DNA of 12,866 nucleotides from Candidatus Aerophobota bacterium (GTDB lineage Bacteria; Aerophobota; Aerophobia; Aerophobales; B3-G15), in NCBI GenBank assembly GCA_030607715.1, contig JAUWJM010000037.1:1-12866 (forward strand). Reading direction: 5' to 3'. Positions within the stretch are counted from its first letter, which is position 1; each line of letters starts with the position of its first letter. Positions 1-6,264 of this stretch are shown here, in pieces. Both the position numbers and the translations under genes were made by a program. A model generated the notes under the pieces. That model worked only from the letters and a program-made list of their open reading frames with translations, did no database searches and had not been told where the DNA came from.

Positions 1-586
1 AAAAAAGTGCATTCAAGAAGAAGCGGGTAGATGTGCTTCCTCTTACATTAATAATAGATGGTTAGGTGGATTTTTAACTAACTTTTCCACCATTAAAGGG
101 CGAATTGATAGGCTGTCTCGTTTAGAGAGAGAGTCTAATGAAGAGTTGTGGAAAATGCTACCCAAGAAGGAGGCAATGAAGTTACAAAAAGAACTGGAGA
201 AACTAAAGCGAAATTTATGGGGGGTAAAAGGCGTAAATGATCTTCCTCATGCTCTTTTCATTACCGATGTTAGAGTTGAAAATACTGCCATTAAAGAGGC
301 GAAGAGATTAGGCATCCCAGTAATAGCTATTATAGATTCTAACGTGGATCCTGATCTGATTGATTACCCTATTCCAGCTAACGATGATGCTATAAAAAGC
401 ATTAAACTCATTACCACTAAAATAGCTGATGCTGTAACAGAAGGAAGAGATATTTTTGAAAAGAGAAAGCTATTAAAAGAAAAAGTTGCACCTTCAGCAG
501 GTGAAGAAGAGAACCTTGAAACTAAAGAAGAGGTACCTGTGGAAATAAATAAATCAAACCATTTAGCCACAGATTCACACAGATAA
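1..586 (+). CDS. rpsB: 30S ribosomal protein S2, 5'-partial
   Basis: S2 is a small-subunit ribosomal protein needed to bind S1 and for initiation. The reading frame is open from base 2, before any start codon, so the gene begins outside the window; the TTG at 146 is internal. Visible S2 hallmarks are [12 protein letters not shown] (bases about 47-82), [14 protein letters not shown], the G(V)[11 protein letters not shown] segment, [16 protein letters not shown] and the [11 protein letters not shown] motif, all in family order. The conserved body ends about at GRDIFEKRK. It is followed by a non-conserved acidic tail ([11 protein letters not shown]). The last residues, LATDSHR, are encoded by the start of a low-complexity intergenic repeat, which suggests that the original stop codon was replaced by repeat DNA. 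It is the first gene of the rpsB-tsf-pyrH-frr cluster. The identification is secure; the N-terminal part is missing. Confidence 0.97.
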   Translation, partial: KKCIQEEAGRCASSYINNRWLGGFLTNFSTIKGRIDRLSRLERESNEELWKMLPKKEAMKLQKELEKLKRNLWGVKGVNDLPHALFITDVRVENTAIKEAKRLGIPVIAIIDSNVDPDLIDYPIPANDDAIKSIKLITTKIADAVTEGRDIFEKRKLLKEKVAPSAGEEENLETKEEVPVEINKSNHLATDSHR

Positions 587-723
587 ATCCAGATAGATTA
601 AAAAGAAAGGCAATTAGCAAGATGTGATATGTAATGAGTGATATGTAAAAACGAAATGAACGAGACAAACAAGATAAACGAGATTATAAATTCATGTCAC
701 TCCTTGGTGACTTAGTGGCGGAA
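563..723. repeat. mosaic of short low-complexity repeats in rpsB-tsf gap
   Basis: The 168-base gap between rpsB and tsf, plus the last codons of rpsB, is built from several unrelated short repetitive pieces laid end to end. They are a CCACAGATTCACACAGAT piece (567-584), a doubled GTGATATGTAA (624-634 and 638-648), a 9-base periodic tract (650-685), and a TCCTTGGTGACTTAGTGG piece (701-718). From memory, similar short sequences recur in intergenic DNA of many uncultivated bacteria, where they give rise to spurious ORFs. No promoter or structured RNA was recognised inside it. Confidence 0.6.
650..685. repeat. 9-bp period tandem repeat, four copies
   Basis: Four consecutive 9-base units each begin with AAC: AACGAAATG, AACGAGACA, AACAAGATA and AACGAGATT. 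The consensus is close to AACGAGATA. Because the period is a multiple of three, such tracts translate to repetitive Asn/Glu/Ile peptides, although no gene is called here. Confidence 0.75.
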
Positions 724-740
724 CTGTTACTAAAAATTAA

Positions 741-748
741 AGAAGGAG
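741..748 (+). promoter_or_regulatory. strong ribosome binding site of tsf
   Basis: AGAAGGAG lies six bases before the ATG at 755. It is a near-perfect Shine-Dalgarno sequence and fixes the tsf start directly after the repeat-filled gap. Confidence 0.85.
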
Positions 749-754
749 ATTTAA

Positions 755-1351
755 ATGGATATTACCTTAGATAAGGTAAAGAAATTGCGTGAGGAAACTT
801 TAGCTGGTATCCTTGAGTGTAAAAAAGCACTGGAGGAAAGTGGTGGCAATTTGGAAGAGGCAAAAAAGGTTTTGCGAAAAAGGGGAATACAGATAGCTCA
901 GAAAAAAAGTGGAAAAATAACTAACCAGGGGATCATTGTCTCCTATATTCATCATAATAGAAGAGTAGGAGTAATGGTAGAGGTTCACTGTGAGTCAGAT
1001 TTTGTAGCTAAAAATGATGAGTTTCAACGATTTGCAAAGGATTTAGCTATGCATATAACTGCTTCTAATCCTAAATGGATAGTTCCCGAGGATGTTCCTG
1101 TAGAAGTGATAGAGGAAGAGAAAAGTATTTTAGAATCACAGGCTAAGAAAGAAGAGAAACCCCAGCAAATTATGGAAAAAATTGTTCAGGGAAGGATAAA
1201 GAAATTTTATAATCAGACCTGCTTATTAAACCAGCCTTTTATTAAAGATGAAAAAAGAATAGTAAAAGATTATCTTCAAGAGATCGTTACTAAACTGGGA
1301 GAAAATATTAAGATTCATCGTTTTGTCAGATATGAGTTAGAGAAAAATTAG
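755..1351 (+). CDS. tsf: Elongation factor Ts (short form)
   Basis: EF-Ts is the nucleotide exchange factor that regenerates EF-Tu-GTP during translation. The N-terminal UBA-like domain (residues 1-45) carries LREETLAGILECKKALEESGGN, close to the family signature TGAGMMDCKKAL, though with Leu in place of the usual Gly after Thr. The core contains VHCESDFVAKNDEF (about residues 76-89), matching the conserved TDFVA(K/R)N motif that contacts EF-Tu. At 198 residues it is the short single-core type, like the roughly 200-residue proteins of Thermus and Thermotoga rather than the 283-residue E. coli form. The start is supported by a strong Shine-Dalgarno sequence. The stop is 24 bases before pyrH, consistent with co-transcription. 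Confidence 0.97.
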   Translation: MDITLDKVKKLREETLAGILECKKALEESGGNLEEAKKVLRKRGIQIAQKKSGKITNQGIIVSYIHHNRRVGVMVEVHCESDFVAKNDEFQRFAKDLAMHITASNPKWIVPEDVPVEVIEEEKSILESQAKKEEKPQQIMEKIVQGRIKKFYNQTCLLNQPFIKDEKRIVKDYLQEIVTKLGENIKIHRFVRYELEKN

Positions 1352-1375
1352 TTACAGAAGGCAGAGAAACAATCA

Positions 1376-2098
1376 ATGGGGAAAGCTAAATTAAAATGGG
1401 AAAGGATTCTTTTAAAGATTGGAGGAGAAAGTTTTTCTGAGAAAGGAAGCTTTGGAATCTCCTCCTCACGACTAAACTGGATATCTGAAGAAATTGGTCA
1501 GATAAAAGATCTGGGAGTGAGAATGGGAGTAATGGTGGGAGGAGGAAATATTTGGAGAGGAGAAGTAGCCAGTAAACAAGGTATGGATAGAGCTACTGCA
1601 GATTATATGGGGATGTTAGCTACAGTTATCAATGCCTTAGCTCTTCAGGATGTACTGGAAAGTAAAGGAGTTGTTACCCGGGTTCAAACCTCTATTGAGA
1701 TGCAGGAAATTGCTGAACCTTATATTCGCCGTAGAGCTCTTCGTCATCTGGAAAAGGGTAGAATAGTTATTTTTGCTGGAGGAACAGGAAACCCGTACTT
1801 TACCACTGATACTGCTGCAGCCCTGCGAACTCTGGAAATAGGAGCCGAAGTAATCTTAAAAGCTACCAAAGTAGAAGGAATTTATTCCTCGGATCCATTA
1901 AAAGACCAAAAAGCTAAGAAATTTGATGAAATTGACTATGTGGAGGTTCTTAAAAGAAGGCTCAAGATTATGGATGCTACAGCTATTTCTCTGTGTATGG
2001 ATAACAATCTCCCCATTATTGTTTTTAACCTTGAAAAAAGAGGAAATTTAAAGAAAATAGTTCAAGGAGAAAAAGTAGGGACCATAGTAAAAGGGTAA
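1376..2098 (+). CDS. pyrH: Uridylate (UMP) kinase
   Basis: This bacterial UMP kinase of the amino-acid-kinase family phosphorylates UMP to UDP with ATP in pyrimidine nucleotide synthesis. The 240 residues match the usual hexameric enzyme length. Visible motifs in order are LLKIGGESF (N-terminal phosphate loop, usually LKLSGE), [33 protein letters not shown], the [17 protein letters not shown] nucleotide-binding segment, [13 protein letters not shown], and [20 protein letters not shown] near the C-terminus. The ATG is preceded by only a weak, distant AGAAGG (1356-1361), so translation may partly depend on coupling to tsf. It sits in its canonical place between tsf and frr. A hairpin follows its stop codon. 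Confidence 0.97.
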   Translation: MGKAKLKWERILLKIGGESFSEKGSFGISSSRLNWISEEIGQIKDLGVRMGVMVGGGNIWRGEVASKQGMDRATADYMGMLATVINALALQDVLESKGVVTRVQTSIEMQEIAEPYIRRRALRHLEKGRIVIFAGGTGNPYFTTDTAAALRTLEIGAEVILKATKVEGIYSSDPLKDQKAKKFDEIDYVEVLKRRLKIMDATAISLCMDNNLPIIVFNLEKRGNLKKIVQGEKVGTIVKG

Positions 2099-2101
2099 GC
2101 T

Positions 2102-2126
2102 CCGTTAGATGCTTACTATCTAACGG
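2102..2126 (+). other. perfect 9-bp hairpin between pyrH and frr
   Basis: CCGTTAGAT (2102-2110) and ATCTAACGG (2118-2126) are exact reverse complements separated by a 7-base loop, GCTTACT. A T-G pair can extend the stem. No U run follows, so it is not a standard Rho-independent terminator. It may be an RNA processing or stabilising element that sets frr expression relative to the genes upstream. The structure is plain in the sequence; the role is inference. Confidence 0.6.
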
Positions 2127-2152
2127 GATAGAATTATAAAAATTGAATTTCT

Positions 2153-2160
2153 AAAGGGAG
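2153..2160 (+). promoter_or_regulatory. ribosome binding site of frr
   Basis: AAAGGGAG lies six bases before the ATG at 2167, supporting that start. Confidence 0.75.
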
Positions 2161-2166
2161 AGAGAA

Positions 2167-2730
2167 ATGGTTCCAACAAAACAGCTTTATGAAGAGACTA
2201 AGAAAAAAATGGAACAATCCAGAAAAGCTTTAGCTAAAAGATACACTACTATGAGAGGAGGAATGGCCAGGGCCGATCTGATAAGTGAAATTAAGGTGGA
2301 TTGTTACGGTTCTAAACTACCAATTAATCAATTATCCACTATTTCAGTTCCTGAGCCTCGGTTAATTGTTGTTGAACCCTGGGATAAATCTCTCGTTGAG
2401 GATATAAAAAAAGCTATACTGACAGCCAATCTAGGAATAAATCCCAGCGATGATGGAAACTTTATCAGATTGTCTCTTTCACCTCTAACTGAGGAAAGAC
2501 GAGAAGAAATTGTAAAGTTTGTTAAACAGTGGGCTGAGGAATCTAAGGTTTCTATCAGGAATCTGCGTCGAGAAGCCAGAGAAAAAATTGAAGAAATAGA
2601 GAAAAATAAAGACATCTCTGAGGATGAGGAAAAAAGAGCTGAAAAGGATATCCAGATACTAACCGATGAGTTTATTTCTAAGATAGAAGAACTTCAAGAG
2701 AAAAAGGCTGAGGAAATTCGTAAGGTATAA
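2167..2730 (+). CDS. frr: Ribosome recycling factor
   Basis: RRF acts with EF-G to split the post-termination ribosome complex. The 187 residues match the family (about 185). Domain I helices include the conserved arginine-containing segment MRGGMARADLI (residues about 29-39), a variant of the usual RTGRAxPxLL. Domain II contains VDCYGSKLPINQLSTISVPEPR and VVEPWDKS. The C-terminal helical part has the SLSPLTEERREEIVK and VSIRNLRREAREK signatures, then a long charged coiled helix to the end. A good Shine-Dalgarno sequence supports the ATG. It is the last recognised gene of the ribosomal cluster; the usual uppS and cdsA followers are absent here. Confidence 0.97.
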   Translation: MVPTKQLYEETKKKMEQSRKALAKRYTTMRGGMARADLISEIKVDCYGSKLPINQLSTISVPEPRLIVVEPWDKSLVEDIKKAILTANLGINPSDDGNFIRLSLSPLTEERREEIVKFVKQWAEESKVSIRNLRREAREKIEEIEKNKDISEDEEKRAEKDIQILTDEFISKIEELQEKKAEEIRKV

Positions 2731-2747
2731 AATAAAAGGAGTCCTGA

Positions 2748-2858
2748 ATGGGGGTTTATGAACAGGTTAAAAAAGCTTTGCAGGATATTGTTGCCCCAGA
2801 GATAAGAGTTTTGCAAGTTGAGATTAAGCGTTTTGATGAGAAGATAGGTGATAGGTAA
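2748..2858 (+). CDS. 36-residue ORF, probably truncated coiled-coil protein
   Basis: A short ORF follows frr by 17 bases. It has a strong AAAGGAG (2735-2741) six bases before its ATG, so it is likely to be translated. The product begins MGVYEQVKKALQDIVAPEI and continues with a heptad-like stretch (VLQVEIKRFDEKI) before an abrupt stop. From memory, this resembles the N-terminus of small hypothetical coiled-coil proteins in uncultivated bacteria that normally continue with more LxxExxxLDEKI-type repeats. If that is right, this is the stump of a longer gene cut by the opposing operon. The 3' end has a doubled GATAGGT (about 2843-2856), which could mark a deletion joint. Alternatively it is a genuine microprotein. 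No function can be assigned. Confidence 0.5.
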   Translation: MGVYEQVKKALQDIVAPEIRVLQVEIKRFDEKIGDR

Positions 2859-2873
2859 GTTTTTAAAAACTTA
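2856..2873. terminator. 18-bp perfect palindrome at convergent gene ends
   Basis: TAAGTTTTTAAAAACTTA is an exact palindrome. It contains the TAA of the rightward 36-residue ORF (2856-2858) and the TAA of the leftward operon (2863-2865 on the complement). Transcripts from either side would form the same A-U stem with U tracts, so a weak bidirectional terminator is possible. The stem has almost no G-C pairs, which weakens this reading. Confidence 0.3.
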
Positions 2874-3969
2874 AACCGCAGTTAGGACATTTTTCAGGGA
2901 AACACTTTTTACATATGGTCTTGCCGCATCTGGGGCAATGAAAATAACAGTGAGGACAAACCAAATGGAGATTGTTACATAGATAAACACTGTGAGTTTT
3001 CTCCAGACAAGCCTCACATATTAATGGCTCAATATCCTTAATTAAAGGATTCCAGAAGAAGTTTATTGTCTTTTTAAAATCTTTTCTCTGGACTTGATAT
3101 TCAGTTAACGTTTTGGGAAGGTAAATTCTACAGGCATTCGTTGGTTCTAATTTTATATTCAAGGTATATTTGTCAACCAAATCGTACCTTTTTCTATCAA
3201 ATTCCATATTTATCAATTTCAGCCTGGAAAAAATCTTCTCTTTATCTTCAGGGAGAAGCTGCCTTGTCATTCTTTTTTGCAATTCTCTTTTTAAATCCAG
3301 ATAATACTGCCAGAGCCTTTCAATATCTCTTTTTAATCTCCTTAAATTTCTGGCTTCCAGATCCTTTAGTCTTTTATTTAAAAGCTTCACTGCTATCTTT
3401 TTTGCCTGGTGATACACTTTTTTTAAGGGTTGTCTGTTTATGCTTAGTCCTGGCTCTTTTTCAACGCAAAGGTGTGGAAAAGAAGCTAAATTGACTATCT
3501 CTTGAGCTTCTCTTAAAGTTTGCTCATCTACAACGACAGTTATGATTTCCTCTTCTCTCTCATCAGATATAATGTTAGCTTTAAAATTAATCAGCAGATA
3601 TGAACATATTACCTGATTATCCATAAGGTAACCTAACCTCTTGGAATTGGGAAACTCAAAAGTCTCTTCAATTAATTTAACCAAACCTCTTTTTTTCGGG
3701 TAAACATCTTTTATAAAGACTCTGGTTATCTGACCAAAGTCCTGGGTGAGGGAAAGCATCTTATCTAAAAATGGGGAACCATAGGTTACAAATTCAGCCT
3801 GACTGTGGTTAGGTAAGAAAGAAATTTGCTGATATTCCCGGCAGGATAATTTTTTCTGAAGATTCTCTGGCAAAAGAATATCTAAAACCCCTTCCTCCTT
3901 TTCCTCAGCTATTCCACCCTTAACTTCAATAATACCCTGGACAAAATTTTGCAGGATTTTATAATTCAT
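2863..3969 (-). CDS. RapA C-terminal-like protein with cysteine-rich zinc cluster
   Basis: This is probably the second half of a RapA/HepA-type remodeller encoded as its own gene. The order of elements follows the part of E. coli RapA after its ATPase core. There is a linker with ILLPENLQKKL, then FVTYGSPFLDKML (about residues 60-72, compare the FLSWEHPLV region of RapA), a beta-rich segment with SYLLINFKANIISDEREEE, then a long charged coiled coil (about residues 175-260). Unlike RapA, it ends in a compact cluster of 11 cysteines (residues 318-364) arranged as CxxC pairs: CEAC, CPHC, CPRC, CKKC and CPNC. This is typical of treble-clef or zinc-ribbon folds. It has 368 residues and is last in the leftward operon. 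Its ATG lies inside the end of the ATPase gene (11-base overlap) with no clear Shine-Dalgarno sequence, so translational coupling is likely. The RapA link rests on remembered sequence and domain order, not on an alignment. Confidence 0.6.
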   Translation of the reverse strand: MNYKILQNFVQGIIEVKGGIAEEKEEGVLDILLPENLQKKLSCREYQQISFLPNHSQAEFVTYGSPFLDKMLSLTQDFGQITRVFIKDVYPKKRGLVKLIEETFEFPNSKRLGYLMDNQVICSYLLINFKANIISDEREEEIITVVVDEQTLREAQEIVNLASFPHLCVEKEPGLSINRQPLKKVYHQAKKIAVKLLNKRLKDLEARNLRRLKRDIERLWQYYLDLKRELQKRMTRQLLPEDKEKIFSRLKLINMEFDRKRYDLVDKYTLNIKLEPTNACRIYLPKTLTEYQVQRKDFKKTINFFWNPLIKDIEPLICEACLEKTHSVYLCNNLHLVCPHCYFHCPRCGKTICKKCFPEKCPNCGLSF

Positions 3970-5821
3970 AGTCGTGCTGAAGTATCTCTTGCTCGTACTT
4001 TTTCACTTTCAGGTATCTTTTTTTGGCCTGAAGCAGTTTCTCTCCCAGCTCTTTAAATCCTTTTTCTCTATCCTCACTCATCCATATATCCATTACAATA
4101 TCTGAAAAATCATGACTCTCGTCTAAATTCCCCAGGATCATATCCATTTCGCCCAGGACCAATTCAAACATATTGATCTTTTTATCTAAAATATTTATGA
4201 TGTAGTCCTCTACTGTTCCCGAAGTAGAAAAGTTAAAAATAAAGACATCTCTTTTTTGACCTATTCTATGGATTCTACCAATTCTTTGTTCTATCCTCAT
4301 AGGATTCCAGGAAAGATCGTAGTTAATCATAGTGTTACAAAATGTAAGATTTTTCCCCTCTCCCCCTATTTGAGTGGAGAGAAGAATCTTAGCCTTATCT
4401 TGAAACAAGCTTATACTTTTCTCTTTTTCTATAGATGACAGGGTGCCATTAACTAAAGAATATTCTATCCCTCTCTGAGTAAGTTTTTTTGCTAAAAACC
4501 TTTGAGTCTCAAGATAATTGGTAAACACTATAATCTTTTCCTCATTTTTTGATACTATCTCCATTAATTTTTCAGCTTTCGCAGAGTTGGAAAGGCTTGA
4601 TAAACCAGGGAGTTGTTTGATTTTATCTAAGATATTTAAGGAAAGCTTCTTTCTCTTTATTAAGTTTGATAGGGTATATCTTGCAGCAAAAGGACTTGAT
4701 CCTGCCTCCATCTGAAGGAGAGTAGAGGTGAATTTATCTATTGTGTTTGATAGATAAGCCTCTCTTACAAAACTGCTTAAGTTTTCATAAAATCTTTTCT
4801 CTTCCTTTTCCATGAGCACCTTAATGGTGATAGCATATCTTTTAGGAAGATTGATATTGGCAATACTTCTTGTGTTTCTAATCATTACTTCACTGAGAAG
4901 TTCTCTTAGCTTTTCTCTGTTTTTAGGAATTTGGGGATCACCTCTTACTACAAAGATTTTTCTAAAAGAGGAAGGTGTTTTAAGCTGGCCTGGCTTTAAA
5001 AGGGTGATAAGATTGTATAACTCCATCAAATCGTTGTGAACAGGAGTTGCTGTAAGAAGAAGGATAAATTTTTTCTTAAGAGAGTTAACAAACTTCCAAT
5101 TTAGAGTATTTCTGTTTTTTAAATGATGTGCCTCGTCTACAATTACCATATCATAATCAATTTCTGTTATGATACGAGAGTTTTTTCTGGATTTGGCAAT
5201 GTTGATAGAGGCAATGATTAAATCATTTTTCTTCCAGAAGAGCTCTCCCTCTTCTAAGCAAGAAGGATCATCGGTGGTGATGAATTTAATGTTAAATTTT
5301 GAGGACATTTCATCCTCCCACTGAATAAGTAGGGAGGGAGGGACCAGTATCAGCACTTTTCTCACCAGGCCTCTAATGAGATATTCCTTGAGAATCATCC
5401 CTGCCTCTATGGTTTTTCCCAAACCTACTTCATCGCAGAGAAGAACTCTTCCTCGAAAATACTTAAGTGATTTCTTTGCTGTTTCTATTTGATACCAGAA
5501 TTTTTTTACCCCTTTTATTTCTTTTAAGCAAAGCAAGCGATCAAATCCTTTTAAAAGGGATAGCTCATTAGCCTGAACCCTTAGCTGGTAAAGTGTAAAA
5601 GGTTCATATTTTTCCTTTTCTAAAGATTCAAGTAGAGAATCATTTTCTTCAAACCTAAATTTCTTGAGAATTTTAAGAGCGGTAAATATCTCTTGAAGGG
5701 AAGTTTGTGATAAAGTTTGAAACCTAATTAGATCTGGTTCTTGAATTTGCTTATCTTCAACAGTGATTTTCTTAAGAAAATTCTGGGTGATACTGGATGA
5801 ATCCTCTTTTCCCTTCAGCAT
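3959..5821 (-). CDS. SNF2-family ATPase, RapA/HepA-like
   Basis: This is a superfamily-2 SNF2 DNA-dependent ATPase that probably translocates on double-stranded DNA to remodel protein-DNA complexes. In the RapA group the target is stalled RNA polymerase. Motifs in order: Walker A in DEVGLGKTIEAGMIL (130-144), LILVPPSLLIQW (157-168), DEAH box VDEAHHLKN (228-236), LLLTATPVHN (254-263), RNTRSIANINLPKR (315-328), IVFTNYLETQRFL (431-443), STQIGGEGKNL (482-492), and the arginine-finger motif EQRIGRIHRIGQ (511-522). All catalytic motifs are intact. The Walker A region and the RNTR...PKR segment closely resemble E. coli RapA. The N-terminal Tudor-like domains of RapA are absent, replaced by about 100 residues of unrecognised helical sequence, and the protein stops soon after the second RecA lobe. 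Its 620 residues plus the overlapping downstream protein add up to RapA size. The start lies 5 bases after the TPR gene with no clear Shine-Dalgarno sequence, suggesting coupling. Confidence 0.88.
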   Translation of the reverse strand: MLKGKEDSSSITQNFLKKITVEDKQIQEPDLIRFQTLSQTSLQEIFTALKILKKFRFEENDSLLESLEKEKYEPFTLYQLRVQANELSLLKGFDRLLCLKEIKGVKKFWYQIETAKKSLKYFRGRVLLCDEVGLGKTIEAGMILKEYLIRGLVRKVLILVPPSLLIQWEDEMSSKFNIKFITTDDPSCLEEGELFWKKNDLIIASINIAKSRKNSRIITEIDYDMVIVDEAHHLKNRNTLNWKFVNSLKKKFILLLTATPVHNDLMELYNLITLLKPGQLKTPSSFRKIFVVRGDPQIPKNREKLRELLSEVMIRNTRSIANINLPKRYAITIKVLMEKEEKRFYENLSSFVREAYLSNTIDKFTSTLLQMEAGSSPFAARYTLSNLIKRKKLSLNILDKIKQLPGLSSLSNSAKAEKLMEIVSKNEEKIIVFTNYLETQRFLAKKLTQRGIEYSLVNGTLSSIEKEKSISLFQDKAKILLSTQIGGEGKNLTFCNTMINYDLSWNPMRIEQRIGRIHRIGQKRDVFIFNFSTSGTVEDYIINILDKKINMFELVLGEMDMILGNLDESHDFSDIVMDIWMSEDREKGFKELGEKLLQAKKRYLKVKKYEQEILQHDYEL

Positions 5822-5826
5822 AGATT

Positions 5827-6264
5827 TCAGTATAAAATTCTTTCTTTTGTCTCCTCTTTAATTTCTCTATCCTTCTGGCTTAGTTTTTTTCCTTTAAGAA
5901 GCGAAAGTAAGTAATTGTAAGATTGAAGAGCTTGCTCTAACATATCAAGATTAATGTAAACATTACCTAAATAGAAGTAAACCTCCACAGAGAGTGGATT
6001 TATCTGTTTAGCTTTTAATAAAGATATTAGAGCAAGGTTATACTCTCTTATCTCCAGGTAGACAGCGCTAAGAAGCAAATGTCCAATAAGAAATTCTGGA
6101 TTAATTTTAATTGCTCTGTTTAGCATTTCTATAGCTAAGTTCTTTTTCCCTCTTTGCATAGCTTCTTTTGCTTCACAAAAGAGCCAAAAAGTTTTATCCC
6201 TTAAATAAGATAGATGCTCTTTCCCTCTTTTTTCCCTTTTTCTTGTTTTCCTGCTTTTCTTCAT
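5827..6264 (-). CDS. Small TPR-repeat protein
   Basis: This 145-residue protein consists almost entirely of three tetratricopeptide repeats. Residues 25-58 include LAIEMLNRAIKINPEF, 59-92 include LALISLLKAKQINP, and 93-126 include YFYLGNVYINLDMLEQALQSY. The canonical Ala20 and Pro32 positions are kept in the first two repeats. The N-terminus is a very basic tail (KKSRKTRKREKRGK) with no signal peptide, so a cytoplasmic scaffold, possibly nucleic-acid associated, is plausible. The ATG at 6264 is supported by AAAGGGA (6269-6275), even though it lies 71 bases inside the end of the MFS gene in another frame. It sits directly before the SNF2 ATPase (5-base gap). Context therefore suggests, without proving, that it works with that ATPase. 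Confidence 0.8.
   Translation of the reverse strand: MKKSRKTRKREKRGKEHLSYLRDKTFWLFCEAKEAMQRGKKNLAIEMLNRAIKINPEFLIGHLLLSAVYLEIREYNLALISLLKAKQINPLSVEVYFYLGNVYINLDMLEQALQSYNYLLSLLKGKKLSQKDREIKEETKERILY

Noticed and set aside
364..570. 68-codon ORF on the - strand inside rpsB
   Set aside because: It is entirely antisense to conserved S2 coding sequence, with no binding site or homology.
146..586. rpsB starting at the TTG at 146
   Set aside because: The same frame is open to base 2 and encodes conserved S2 residues such as NNRWLGG upstream, so the TTG is an internal Leu codon.
587..754. CRISPR array or riboswitch in the rpsB-tsf gap
   Set aside because: The repeats are of different kinds, short and without equal spacers, and no conserved riboswitch core was seen.
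2102..2126. Rho-independent terminator after pyrH
   Set aside because: The stem is followed by GGATAGAATTATAAAA, with no U run on the + strand.
2328..2615. 95-codon ORF on the - strand inside frr
   Set aside because: It is antisense to conserved RRF sequence; its Ser/Phe-rich content is a shadow of the charged coding strand.
3141..3494. 117-codon hydrophobic-looking ORF on the + strand
   Set aside because: It lies antisense to the charged coiled coil of the RapA-C-like gene; antisense of Lys/Glu-rich sequence reads as Phe/Leu-rich. It has no ribosome binding site and no recognisable motif.
2863..6264. DISARM or another SNF2-containing defence system
   Set aside because: No methyltransferase, DUF1998 protein, phospholipase-D protein, nuclease, integrase or tRNA is in the window, and the genes lie in a housekeeping operon.
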